From: a virus
Reading direction: 5' to 3' (one strand)
Virus record (IMG/VR): IMGVR_UViG_3300021959_000049
Span: 1 to 56,092 of that record
Length of the DNA stretch: 56,092 nucleotides
Shown: positions 13,613 through 22,243 of the stretch, piece by piece
How positions within the stretch are numbered: position 1 is the stretch's first letter
Layout of the letters: each line of letters opens with the position of its first letter
The notes under the pieces: model-generated
Told to the model about the DNA's origin: nothing
Databases searched by the model: none
The model's input: only the letters and a program-made list of their open reading frames with translations
Translations under genes and position numbers: made by a program

Positions 13613-14318
13613 AGAACGATTCGAATATCAACTGCCAGAGCATTTGCTTAACCGACCACTACTGCCACCTGAACAACGCTGCGAAGGTACTAGCAGATAT
13701 GGCACACAGTGCAGAAAACCGAAAGGCTATGGAACAGCTAATCCAGGCGTTGGATTCTGCAAGTATCACAGCGGAACCAGACAGGCCCACGTCGACAAAC
13801 TCTTCAGGGAATACATTGTGAGCACATACGGAGACCCAGTAGATATCGACCCGCAGGAAGCCTTGCTGCTGGAAGTGCAGCGCACGGCTGGACACGTAGA
13901 GTGGATGCGCCAACTCATCAACAGCTTTGGCGAAGCAGCCGAGAGTCGTGAAGAGCCTGGCGGTAGTGAGAACGCATTGGCGCAGTGGAGCCCTACCCTC
14001 GGACTTGCCCCGAGTGTCTGGTTGCAGATCTACCAAGAAGAGCGCAAGCATTTGGTTCGAGCTAGCCAGGCTGCCATCAGTGCAGGTGTGAGCGAGCGTC
14101 GTGTGCGCGTCATGGAAGAGCAGGCCCGCCAGATGGCCATGATCTTCAAGGCATTCCTGATGCACAATGAGATGAACTTCACTCCGGCTCAGCGCTTGGT
14201 AGCACCGAAGATCATTCGTGAACTTATCCAGACTGACGCACTTGAACTTGAGGCGCGCACTACCGCAGGCAACATGTTCGAAGGCATTGAGGTAACCGGT
14301 GAAGAGCTTGACGGATGA
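13485..14318 (+). CDS. terS: Terminase small subunit-like protein, 277 aa
   Basis: A basic, low-complexity N-terminus (residues 1-40) is followed by a zinc-like motif RCEGTSRYGTQCRKP ... FCKYHSG (residues 65-97), then DPQEALLLEVQRTAGHVEWM near 122, the pattern of small-terminase proteins of many actinophages. A helical C-terminal region for oligomer formation follows. A strong GGAGG five bases before the ATG at 13485 supports this start despite the 128-base overlap with the upstream gene. Confidence 0.75.
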   Translation: MPKPRDRRESSTNQEQQTKPLGVGKASKSPKPTAREVVKLSDEERFEYQLPEHLLNRPLLPPEQRCEGTSRYGTQCRKPKGYGTANPGVGFCKYHSGTRQAHVDKLFREYIVSTYGDPVDIDPQEALLLEVQRTAGHVEWMRQLINSFGEAAESREEPGGSENALAQWSPTLGLAPSVWLQIYQEERKHLVRASQAAISAGVSERRVRVMEEQARQMAMIFKAFLMHNEMNFTPAQRLVAPKIIRELIQTDALELEARTTAGNMFEGIEVTGEELDG

Positions 14319-14331
14319 GGTAGCCTGTGGC

Positions 14332-14526
14332 ATGGCAGACGCACAGAATCACACTTGGCAGCAGGAACTCTTTGAGCATGACGGGCACCCAGACGACTTT
14401 GACAGGGATCTAGAGAGTGATGAGCCGATTGCTCTCAGCGATGAAGAAGTTAGCTACGCTTTGGTTGACAAACTTAAGGCTCGTCGACACGCAGAGTTCG
14501 TACAGCTCGTACTCGGAGAAACTTGA
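14332..14526 (+). CDS. Small acidic protein, 64 aa
   Basis: The ATG at 14332 (MADAQNHTWQQELFEHDGH) behind GAGGT is preferred over the GTG at 14299, which lies inside TerS. Very acidic in the middle (DDFDRDLESDEP), helical at the end. Unknown function; position between small terminase and endolysin. Confidence 0.6.
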   Translation: MADAQNHTWQQELFEHDGHPDDFDRDLESDEPIALSDEEVSYALVDKLKARRHAEFVQLVLGET

Positions 14527-14527
14527 T

Positions 14528-15586
14528 ATGCCTGGTGAGCACAGCATCACTATTCAGCGGGGGCACTGCTTTCGTAAGCGCGGCAGCACCGGCACCGTTC
14601 GTGAGCAAGAGTTCACCAACGCTCTGGGCGTCTCGCTGACGAACAAGCTCCGCGATATTGGCTGGGAAGTTCACTTGGTAGATGCTGACCCGCCAGGACG
14701 CAAGTACCCAAACACAAAGTTCTTCCTGGCACTTCATGCTGATGGCAGCAGTAACAAGAGCGCCCGTGGTGCTAGCTTCTTCTACCCGCCCCGTGACACC
14801 GACGTCACTCCGCAGTGGGGTCAGGCTTGGCAAGCGGCACATCAGAAGATCGCCGGATACCCTGGCGGCTTCCGCAGGCCCAACTACGTAAGCTCTGTTA
14901 GCACAGGGTTCTACGCTTGGCGTGATAGCCGAGTCAAGGCAGGCATCGCTACACCCGCAGAGATATGTATGCTTTGCGAACACTACTTTGCAACCAACCC
15001 CGAAGATGCCGCCTGGGCCTGGAGCCTAGGAACCATTGACAAGATGGCCGATGCTCACGTGGCAGCTTTGCTAGCTGTTGCTGGGGCACCGGAACAACAA
15101 TCCAAACCAGCACCGAAACAGGCCGGAGACACCATGCTTTTCGAATGCACTTCTAACGGCAACAAGCACGCTTGGCTCAGCTACGCAGGTTGCTTCCGCT
15201 ACATCACGCAGGCTTCGGTCAAGCTGTGGTCTGACCACATCACCGTTGTTCCGTGCAACGTCGCTCAGATCCGAGCACTCCGGGCAACTGCCGATGCTGC
15301 CGGTGGGTTGCAAGACTCGGGGGTTGAGGTCAAAGACTTTGACGACAAGTTCTGGGAGGTGCCTTACCGTGAGCGGCCCGTTGGTCAGAACTGCAAGTGC
15401 GACCCGGTTGTTCAATGCCGAGGCACCACCGAGGTTGCCAAAGTAACCGAGGGCATTAACAACGTGATCCGCAAGCTCAACGAGCTGACAGCAAAGGTCG
15501 AAGACTCAGGCAAGGGTGGCATCAGCAGTCAGGAGCTGTCTGCAATCCTGCTCGGGTTGTCTGAGGAAGTAGCTGCCTGGGAGTAG
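14528..15586 (+). CDS. Endolysin: N-acetylmuramoyl-L-alanine amidase, 352 aa
   Basis: The N-terminal 180 residues follow the zinc amidase family 3: H13 in RGHCF, an acidic ligand at E26 or E28, H70 in ALHADGS, and a late Glu in PAEICMLCEHYFATN that fits the catalytic position. It cleaves the bond between MurNAc and the stem peptide. The C-terminal 150 residues are probably a wall-binding part (FECTSNGNKHAWLSY...), ending in a helical segment. There is no signal peptide, so release needs a holin; holin-like genes lie far away near 40.3-41.1 kb. Start at 14528 behind GGAG. Confidence 0.85.
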   Translation: MPGEHSITIQRGHCFRKRGSTGTVREQEFTNALGVSLTNKLRDIGWEVHLVDADPPGRKYPNTKFFLALHADGSSNKSARGASFFYPPRDTDVTPQWGQAWQAAHQKIAGYPGGFRRPNYVSSVSTGFYAWRDSRVKAGIATPAEICMLCEHYFATNPEDAAWAWSLGTIDKMADAHVAALLAVAGAPEQQSKPAPKQAGDTMLFECTSNGNKHAWLSYAGCFRYITQASVKLWSDHITVVPCNVAQIRALRATADAAGGLQDSGVEVKDFDDKFWEVPYRERPVGQNCKCDPVVQCRGTTEVAKVTEGINNVIRKLNELTAKVEDSGKGGISSQELSAILLGLSEEVAAWE

Positions 15587-15587
15587 C

Positions 15588-16949
15588 ATGGATCTAGACC
15601 TGAGTGTCTTTGACACGGTCGCAGATATTCTCGACCCGCCCGATGACAACTGGGAACCTCTGCCGCATCAGGTTCCACCTCCAGGGCGCTGGTTTGCTTG
15701 GGCACTGATGGGCGGTCGTGGTGCAGGCAAGACAGCTACTGCTGCCCGCTACCTGCATGAACTTGTTCATGGCCCGCCGATGGTCGAAGGCGTGCCCGGT
15801 GGACATTGGATCAGTATTGTTGGTCCTACCCTAGGCGATGCTGTTACAAGTTGCGTCAACGGCCCGAGTGGTTTGCGCAAGTGGGATCCTGGCATCAAGG
15901 TTCTACAGCAGGCTGGCGGTACGGTCTGCCGTTGGTCAAACGGTGTAGAGGCTAAGTTGTTCGGAGCGCACAGCCCTGAAGATGTTGAGCGCTTCCGTGC
16001 TGGTGGTAACAGAACTTTTGTATGGGCAGAAGAGATGGCTGCTTGGAGATATCTAGAAGAGTCTTGGCAGCAGATCCGCTACGGCTTGCGTACCGGACTC
16101 TGGCCACACGCACTCATCACCACGACGCCCAAGCCACGAACTGTCATCCGCGACATCTTTGACAAAGCCAATCAGGCTCGTGAGCTTGGCATCGAAGACC
16201 CAGAGTACGTGATGACCCACGCGCCCACCAGCGCCAACACTCACCTGGACAAGCGTGTTCGTGAGATGCTGTATGCAGACTACGAAGGTACGCGTCTTGG
16301 ACGGCAGGAGCTTGCCGGTGAACTACTGCTTGACATTGAGAACGCACTGTGGGCAACTGAGTTCATTGACGGCAACCGCCACACGTTCGCGCAAGGTCCG
16401 AACGAGTCTGACTGCGATGCCGTGGTCGTAGCGGTTGACCCCCAGGCACAGAGCACAGGCGCAGAGACTGGCATCGTTGTTGCTGGCAAGATCAACCATT
16501 GGAAGAACGACAGCCGCCCTCACGCCTTTGTGTTCGGCGACGAGTCAATCAGCGGTACGCCAGATGTCTGGGCTACCAAGGCCGTTCGTGCTTACTACGA
16601 CTACGGTGCTAACTACATCGTCGCTGAGAAGAACCAGGGCGGCGACATGGTCAAATACACTATTCACAGCATCGACAACTCAGTTCCTGTTAAGGTAGTG
16701 AGCGCAACCCGTGGCAAGGCGCAGCGAGCAGAACCGGTTGCCTTGCAATATGAGCGAGGCAGAGTGCATCATGTTGGAACCTTTAACGAGCTAGAAGATC
16801 AGATGCTACAGTTCGATCCATTCGAACCACCAGAGGTCAGTCCTGACAGAATGGATGCTTTGGTCTGGGCTATCACAGATTTGCTGGTAGGCTCCGTAGA
16901 GATGCGGCAGCAGAAACTGCACGATCAGCGCCTGGCCGGTCGCCGATGA
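15588..16949 (+). CDS. terL: Terminase large subunit, 453 aa
   Basis: ATPase domain with Walker A GGRGAGKT at 42-49 and Walker B TFVWAEE near 143-149, then a C-terminal RNase H-like nuclease with Asp in VVVAVDPQ near 283, an acidic residue in IVAEKNQGG, and DRMDALVW near 420. It cuts and pumps DNA into the prohead. Directly behind the endolysin with almost no gap. Confidence 0.95.
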   Translation: MDLDLSVFDTVADILDPPDDNWEPLPHQVPPPGRWFAWALMGGRGAGKTATAARYLHELVHGPPMVEGVPGGHWISIVGPTLGDAVTSCVNGPSGLRKWDPGIKVLQQAGGTVCRWSNGVEAKLFGAHSPEDVERFRAGGNRTFVWAEEMAAWRYLEESWQQIRYGLRTGLWPHALITTTPKPRTVIRDIFDKANQARELGIEDPEYVMTHAPTSANTHLDKRVREMLYADYEGTRLGRQELAGELLLDIENALWATEFIDGNRHTFAQGPNESDCDAVVVAVDPQAQSTGAETGIVVAGKINHWKNDSRPHAFVFGDESISGTPDVWATKAVRAYYDYGANYIVAEKNQGGDMVKYTIHSIDNSVPVKVVSATRGKAQRAEPVALQYERGRVHHVGTFNELEDQMLQFDPFEPPEVSPDRMDALVWAITDLLVGSVEMRQQKLHDQRLAGRR

Positions 16950-16967
16950 TCCCGAAAGGAAACTCCA

Positions 16968-17252
16968 TTGCCACCTAAGAAGGATCCGCGACTCGAGCGT
17001 GCTGGAGTTTCTGGCTATAACAAGCCCAAGCGCACGCCCAACCATCCAACAAAGTCTCACGTCGTAGTTGCCAAGGAAGGCGACCAGGTCAAGCTGATTA
17101 GGTTTGGGCAGCAGGGCGTCAAGGGAGCAGGTAAGAACCCAAGAACTGAAGCCGAGAAGGCCCGTCGTCGGTCCTTCAAGGCTCGTCACGCTAAGAGCAT
17201 CTCAAAGGGTAAGATGTCAGCGGCGTACTGGGCCAACAAGGTCAAGTGGTGA
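16968..17252 (+). CDS. DUF6321-like basic protein, 94 aa
   Basis: Starts with TTG behind GAAAGGAAAC. The sequence KDPRLERAGVSGYNKPKRTP ... IRFGQQGVKGAG ... SAAYWANKVKW matches a short protein found next to terminase or portal genes in many environmental phages. Strongly basic; its role is unknown, perhaps in packaging or nucleic-acid binding. Confidence 0.75.
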   Translation: MPPKKDPRLERAGVSGYNKPKRTPNHPTKSHVVVAKEGDQVKLIRFGQQGVKGAGKNPRTEAEKARRRSFKARHAKSISKGKMSAAYWANKVKW

Positions 17253-17264
17253 TTGGGGTGGGTA

Positions 17265-17465
17265 GTGAAGAAGCAAGCGGAACAAGGTGCTCTTTGGTTT
17301 GGTAACGGGACAATCGCATGTGCGATTGCTCACAACTTAGGTGACCTGCAAGCTGCAATGGATCCTGCCGTGTTGCAGGAAGCAAGCAAGACAGGCGCGG
17401 TCTTGATGATGATGATCATGAGCGGACACAAGTTTCTAGAACAGCGCAAGGATACTGAGGCGTAA
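17265..17465 (+). CDS. Small protein before portal, 66 aa
   Basis: GTG at 17265 behind GGGGTGG. It has one moderately hydrophobic segment near residues 44-55 (GAVLMMMIMSG). Overlaps the portal start by one base. Not recognised. Confidence 0.6.
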   Translation: MKKQAEQGALWFGNGTIACAIAHNLGDLQAAMDPAVLQEASKTGAVLMMMIMSGHKFLEQRKDTEA

Positions 17466-19150
17466 TGCATCGTGAAGTTGACAACCTGATCGTTGACCCC
17501 TGGAGTTACTACTCCTTCAAGGGGCGCTTCAGTGACATGACGAACGCCCGAGCTTGGGCGGCCCCGAACTGGGTTGACGACTATCAAGACCGTAGGCGGT
17601 TGCAGGCATACATCATGCTTGAGTCCTACGTCATGAACATGTCGCGTGCTTGGTTGAACACGAACGCAACCGACAACGACAAGAGCAATAGGCGTGAATA
17701 TGGCGACCCGAGTATCCTTATTGATCAAATCCGTGCCTCTGTGCTGGGGAGCGGCTTTGGTATTCACGTTCCTGGCGCACAGGAACCAGTTCAAGACCGA
17801 ACAGAAGATCAATCTGTAGAACCGGTAGCCTCACCTGAGTACGACGCACTGCTGCTACTTGAAGAGTGGGCAGAAGCAGAGCACTTCGACATGAAGGTTG
17901 TCGAGAACGAGAACCAGTCAATCAAGCTCGGTGACAGCGTCGTGACTCTGGGCTGGTCCAGCCGCAAGGATCGGCCAGTCATGAACGTCTGGGATCCGGG
18001 CTTCTACTTCCCGGTGTGGAGTGATGACGGATCTGACAGCGAGGGCTTCAGTCAGGAGTTCCCCGAGAAGGTTCACATTGCCTACGAGTGGGAGCGTGAA
18101 GTAACCACCAGCCGCACTGATGTGTTTGTGCGTCGCATTACTTACGAGCTGCGCAGGCGTGATCCCGAAGATCCAAACAGCCCCATGACTTGCTTCATGG
18201 ATGATGGCAACTGGATGATCAGCGGCGGCAAGCAGAGCACAGGCATCTACGACCTTGACGAAGCCTCTGGTGATTACCGGGTAGCAGACCTGGACCTGAA
18301 CATTGACTTCATCCCGGTTGTCTACTTCCCGAACTTTGACCCAGGACAATACAACTGGTCGCACAGTTGCTTGGGTCCGGTCATGCAGATCCTTGATGAC
18401 TTGCAGGCAACCGACACTGATCTACAGGCTGCCGGGGCTGTAGCCGGTACTCCCCCGATCGCCGTCTCTGGGGCGCAGTTCGGCGATGGTGATATCGGAA
18501 CCTATGGCCCCGGCAGTTTGTATCAGCTCGGCGACGGAACGATGGCTACCATCGACACCAGTAGTGGTCTTCGTGCTCTTGCTGATTATAAGAACGAACT
18601 GCTTGAGCGGCTGAGCATCAACAGCAAAGTTCCAGAGTCAATGCTTGGCCGGGTCAAGCCCAGCGATGTTCCAAGTGGCATTGCTCTCTGGCTGAGCTTT
18701 GCACCGCACAGCGGCATGATCACGGAGATGCGTCGCATCCGCAGTGTGAAGTATGCGCTACTGCTCAAGATGGTTCTGCGCATGTACGCCAACGAAGACT
18801 CCAGCGTCAACAGTGATGTCATGGCCACAGTCAACTTCGGTAGCTACTTGCCAGCAGACCGCATGGAAACCATCAAGATGGTCGTCGAGGCGATGAACGC
18901 TAAGCTCAACCCGATGTCGCTTGAGACAGCAGTGTCCATGCTGCATGAGGCTGGTGTTCCAGTTGACGATGTGCAAGCTGAGATCCGTAGGATTGAGAAG
19001 CGTCAGTATGACGACGCTCTCACGCTTATCCAAACCACCGGTGACATCAATGCTGGTAGGCGTCTACTTGGCTACGAAGATCAGGCAACCCAGGAGCTTG
19101 TGGGTACTCAGCCCGAAGCCCCAGAAGAGGACACTGATCTATTTATCTAG
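17465..19150 (+). CDS. Portal protein, 561 aa
   Basis: Length, position behind TerL and features fit a phage portal: aromatic N-terminus, acidic and helical middle, the conserved segment around LGPVMQILDDLQATDTDLQAAGAVAG (residues 300-325), and a helical C-terminus. Twelve copies would form the DNA channel at one capsid vertex. Start overlaps the preceding stop (TAATG). Confidence 0.85.
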   Translation: MHREVDNLIVDPWSYYSFKGRFSDMTNARAWAAPNWVDDYQDRRRLQAYIMLESYVMNMSRAWLNTNATDNDKSNRREYGDPSILIDQIRASVLGSGFGIHVPGAQEPVQDRTEDQSVEPVASPEYDALLLLEEWAEAEHFDMKVVENENQSIKLGDSVVTLGWSSRKDRPVMNVWDPGFYFPVWSDDGSDSEGFSQEFPEKVHIAYEWEREVTTSRTDVFVRRITYELRRRDPEDPNSPMTCFMDDGNWMISGGKQSTGIYDLDEASGDYRVADLDLNIDFIPVVYFPNFDPGQYNWSHSCLGPVMQILDDLQATDTDLQAAGAVAGTPPIAVSGAQFGDGDIGTYGPGSLYQLGDGTMATIDTSSGLRALADYKNELLERLSINSKVPESMLGRVKPSDVPSGIALWLSFAPHSGMITEMRRIRSVKYALLLKMVLRMYANEDSSVNSDVMATVNFGSYLPADRMETIKMVVEAMNAKLNPMSLETAVSMLHEAGVPVDDVQAEIRRIEKRQYDDALTLIQTTGDINAGRRLLGYEDQATQELVGTQPEAPEEDTDLFI

Positions 19151-19251
19151 ATGATGCTTGCATCTTATAGTTGACTTCGTGTTATCCTGCTGCTACCGGG
19201 GACTTCCCGGATCACCCCGTAATGGGGACGAGATTAGAAAGCAGGAAACCA
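19151..19251 (+). promoter_or_regulatory. Possible promoter and hairpin before the head operon
   Basis: The 101-base gap has TTGCAT and TTGACT hexamers with TATCCT downstream (no ideal spacing) and two short hairpins (CCGGG 19196-19200 with CCCGG 19206-19210; CCCC with GGGG near 19214-19226). An extra promoter for capsid genes is plausible only. Confidence 0.3.
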
Positions 19252-19881
19252 ATGGCAGAAGAGATTGAAAGTAACGACGACGCCGAGTCAACCCTAGAGG
19301 ACTCAACTGGCAAGTCGTTCACTCAGGACGATCTCAACCGAGTGGGTACTAAAGAACGCCGTCAAGGGAAAGCCGCCGGTCAGCGTGAGCTGCTGGAGTC
19401 CCTGGGCGTTGAGTCCGCTGAAGATCTTCATGCCATCGTCGAGGCTCGCCGAGAACAGGAAGAAGCTGACAAGAGCGAGCTGACCAGGGCGCAAGAGGGT
19501 GCTGCAAAGGCTGAGGCTAATGCCAGCGCAGCATTTCGAGAGGCAGAAGCGGCTCGCCACGAGGCGAACGTAATGATGGCCCTCCTCCAAGCCGGGTCCG
19601 GCACCGAACATGTGATGGATCTAATTCCGATGGTGAAGGCTAATGTGGGTGCCAACACCGAAGAGTTGGGTGAAGCCATTACAGCTATGAAAGAGAAGTT
19701 TCCTGCTCTGTTCGAACAGTCGGGTGGCACCGACCAAGCGGACGGCGATACCGGTGGTAATCCGGATAGCGAAACTGGCAAGGGACCGAAGAAGAAGACG
19801 ACCGGCCAGAGCCCTCAGGACCGGGCTCGCGAACGGCTGCGTCAACGTCATCCTCAGATGTTCCAAGACCAGGCATCCTGA
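19252..19881 (+). CDS. Scaffolding protein, 209 aa
   Basis: The start is MAEEIESNDD at 19252; the longer frame is leader. Acidic N-terminus, a long Ala/Glu coiled coil (residues 60-110) and a basic C-terminus (RARERLRQRH) fit scaffold proteins that shape the prohead. The location just before decoration and capsid genes supports this. Confidence 0.8.
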   Translation: MAEEIESNDDAESTLEDSTGKSFTQDDLNRVGTKERRQGKAAGQRELLESLGVESAEDLHAIVEARREQEEADKSELTRAQEGAAKAEANASAAFREAEAARHEANVMMALLQAGSGTEHVMDLIPMVKANVGANTEELGEAITAMKEKFPALFEQSGGTDQADGDTGGNPDSETGKGPKKKTTGQSPQDRARERLRQRHPQMFQDQAS

Positions 19882-19913
19882 TCCATTAGGCCCCTACTGT
19901 AAGGAGTAGAAAC

Positions 19914-20417
19914 ATGGGCTTCAACCCCTCCATCCGGACTGAGCTTACTGTCGTCGATGACGACCGCAAGTGGTGCCGGACCACCAAGGGATGGAACACC
20001 ACTCAGACCATCACGCTTGACATGTCGACCTTCACGGGCGATGTGTTTGCCGACGGCAGCGGCGCTGTCGAAGGCCGTGTTCTGCACAGCGGTGTTCCGC
20101 TCGGTCGCATCACTGCGTCCGGCAAGTACGGTCCGTACGACAACGACCAGACCGACGGCACCGAGGTGCTCGCCGGTTACCTGTTCAGCGCTGTCGAATC
20201 TGACAACGACACCTTTACCAGCGGTACTGACATGGCTGCCACCCTCCTTTGGGAAGGCGAAGTCATCCAGGACCGTACCCCGGTTCACGGTCTCGGCGTT
20301 GACAACGACCCTGGCTTCCTCGACGATACCACTCGGGACGCCCATACCAGTATCCGTTTCGTGCAGTCCTCTGATCTTGATGAGCAGGGCGACTCTGGCC
20401 TCGGCTACGCGGTCTGA
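19914..20417 (+). CDS. Head decoration protein, 167 aa
   Basis: A small beta-rich protein directly before the major capsid gene, with the pattern of lambda gpD-like decoration proteins of actinophages (GRVLHSGVPLGRITASGKYGP near residue 55). It stabilises the expanded capsid. Good ribosome site AAGGAG. Confidence 0.75.
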   Translation: MGFNPSIRTELTVVDDDRKWCRTTKGWNTTQTITLDMSTFTGDVFADGSGAVEGRVLHSGVPLGRITASGKYGPYDNDQTDGTEVLAGYLFSAVESDNDTFTSGTDMAATLLWEGEVIQDRTPVHGLGVDNDPGFLDDTTRDAHTSIRFVQSSDLDEQGDSGLGYAV

Positions 20418-20434
20418 TAGGAAGGAAGTGAACA

Positions 20435-21481
20435 ATGGCTGGTGAACAGCTTGTCTGGGATCTTGTCGATCCCGTCGAACTCATCACCTACGTTCGTGAG
20501 TACGCGAACGAGCTGACGCGCACTGATGCGCAGCTCTCCCCGTACTTCACCTGGCTCCCGCCAGTGACCACGGACGAGATTGAGTTCCGAATCCGTAAGG
20601 GCGATCTTCTTGATGTGGATGCCGCTGTCTACCGTGCATGGGACACTCCTGCTCCCATGACCGGTCGTCAGGGTACGACCCGCATCGAGGGTGAGCTTGG
20701 GCCGATCAGCCGTCAGATCCCTCTGACGGAGGAAGAGCACATCCGCAAGCGGATTCTTGACACCGGTAACGACGACCCGTTGATCAACCAGATCTACGCG
20801 GACGCTGAGCGCATGGTTCGCTCGGTCTACGTCCGTCTTGCTCTGGGCATCGGCGAGTTGATGGACAGCGGCTCGCTGACCATCAACGAGAACGGTCTCG
20901 CCCTTACCGCTGACTTTGGTCGTAAGGCCGGTAGCTCGAAGACTCGTGCTACCGTCTGGACCGACGCAGCAGCCCCGGCCCTCAGCGAACTGCTTGAGTG
21001 GGTCGAGGACTACGACGATGAGAACGGTGAGGAGCCTGGCGCTATCATCATCAACCGTTCCATTCGTAACGCACTCATGACCAACACTGAGTTCCTCAAC
21101 TACGCAGCGGCCAACGGCACCACGCCGAGCCGACTGAACATTGCTGAGCTCAATGGCGTGATGGCAGACAACGATCTGCCCCCGCTGGTCATGCTTGACA
21201 GCAAGGTGCGTGTGAACGGCTCGCAGGTTCGCGTCCTGCCGAAGAACAAGCTGTTCTTCGCGCCGCCGTCGTACACCCAGCTCGGTGAGACCCGTATGGG
21301 TGTCACCGCCGAGGCGATGCTCGCCAGCGACCTCGGCATTGTGGACAGCGCTGATGCCGCAGGCGTCGTGGCTGCCACGCTCCAGAACACCCACCCGGTG
21401 CAGACTTCGGTCTTGGGCACGGCTGTCGGCCTGCCCATCATGCCGAACCCGGACATGGTGTTTGACTGCACGGTGCTGTAG
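20435..21481 (+). CDS. Major capsid protein, lambda gpE-type, 348 aa
   Basis: Length and motifs fit phage capsid family E: YFTWLPPVTTDEIEFRIRKG near residue 38, GELGPISRQIPLTEEE near 90, and a C-terminal part with LNIAELNGVMADNDLPPLV near 230. AGGAAGG before the ATG. The clean 13-bp hairpin after the stop (21493-21530) is typical behind capsid genes. Confidence 0.9.
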   Translation: MAGEQLVWDLVDPVELITYVREYANELTRTDAQLSPYFTWLPPVTTDEIEFRIRKGDLLDVDAAVYRAWDTPAPMTGRQGTTRIEGELGPISRQIPLTEEEHIRKRILDTGNDDPLINQIYADAERMVRSVYVRLALGIGELMDSGSLTINENGLALTADFGRKAGSSKTRATVWTDAAAPALSELLEWVEDYDDENGEEPGAIIINRSIRNALMTNTEFLNYAAANGTTPSRLNIAELNGVMADNDLPPLVMLDSKVRVNGSQVRVLPKNKLFFAPPSYTQLGETRMGVTAEAMLASDLGIVDSADAAGVVAATLQNTHPVQTSVLGTAVGLPIMPNPDMVFDCTVL

Positions 21482-21492
21482 TCATAGGTGAT

Positions 21493-21530
21493 ATGGTGGG
21501 GAGCGTTCATTCGTGGGCGCTCCCCACCAT
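21493..21530 (+). terminator. Strong hairpin behind the major capsid gene
   Basis: A perfect 13-bp stem ATGGTGGGGAGCG / CGCTCCCCACCAT with a 12-base loop. No T run follows, so it probably lowers rather than stops read-through, or protects the capsid mRNA end. Confidence 0.7.
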
Positions 21531-21556
21531 CAACTGATTCCCCAGGAGTAATTAGA

Positions 21557-21892
21557 ATGGCTTACATTGTAGAGCGAGAGTTCAATGTTCTTGACCCCTC
21601 GTCCGTGTGGAAAGTTCGTAAGGTCGTAGCTGGTACGGTCATCAGCGCTGAGGAGTTTGCCTCTCTCGAGCCGCTGCACCAGTCCTGCGTTAGGAACACC
21701 GAAGCTGGCATTGCCGCTCCATCTGGTGACAGCCTGGTGACCATCCAGGAAGAGAAGCCCGAGGACCGGTCTCTTGAAGACATGACCGTCTCGCAACTGC
21801 GTGCCCTGGTTGAGGCGCACGATGTTGAAGTTGAAGGCAAGAACAAGCAGTCAATCGTAGATGCACTGCGTGCCGCAGGTATCGAAGGCTGA
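21557..21892 (+). CDS. Head protein with C-terminal SAP/HeH-like domain, 111 aa
   Basis: Starts MAYIVEREFNVLDPSS at 21557 behind CAGGAG. The C-terminal 38 residues (MTVSQLRALVEAHDVEVEG ... VDALRAAG) fit a SAP or HeH helix-extension-helix, as seen in many phage head genes behind the capsid gene. A similar domain stands in the SSB-like protein at 50625-51389. Confidence 0.7.
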   Translation: MAYIVEREFNVLDPSSVWKVRKVVAGTVISAEEFASLEPLHQSCVRNTEAGIAAPSGDSLVTIQEEKPEDRSLEDMTVSQLRALVEAHDVEVEGKNKQSIVDALRAAGIEG

Positions 21893-21913
21893 CCTCAACC
21901 CTGAGGGGGCGCA

Positions 21914-22240
21914 ATGGCAACCATTACAGCAGGTGAAGAAGCCGTCCTCCGATCCTTCGTTGGTGACGAGGTTCTGCTTTCAGATCTTCAGTCTCGGTAC
22001 GACCGCCTCGAGGACTTTGACGAAGTAGTCCTCGAGGTGCTGCGCCACCAACTGTCCGAGTTCGTTTCTGACGGCTCGGCAGTTATCGTCATTGATGGCA
22101 TCACCATCAACAACACGGAGAACATCCGTGCTCTGCGGCAGCAGATCAAGGACTTCGAGAGCAACGGTGGGACCGGTCTTGAAGAGCCAACTACCCTCGG
22201 CGCACAGGTCCGGAGGATCACACGACCGACGCTGAGGTAG
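21914..22240 (+). CDS. Head-tail connector-type protein, 108 aa
   Basis: Helical, acidic protein in the position of the first neck gene. No strong motif; the connector label rests on synteny and size. GAGGGGG ribosome site. Confidence 0.5.
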   Translation: MATITAGEEAVLRSFVGDEVLLSDLQSRYDRLEDFDEVVLEVLRHQLSEFVSDGSAVIVIDGITINNTENIRALRQQIKDFESNGGTGLEEPTTLGAQVRRITRPTLR

Positions 22241-22243
22241 CGC

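Noticed and set aside
19171-19251. N-terminal extension of the scaffold protein
   Set aside because: The extension covers hairpins and lacks a ribosome site; the acidic start MAEEIES at 19252 is typical of the family.
20405-21394. 329-codon minus-strand frame opposite the capsid gene
   Set aside because: A shadow of the highly biased major capsid gene; no ribosome site and no neighbours on that strand.
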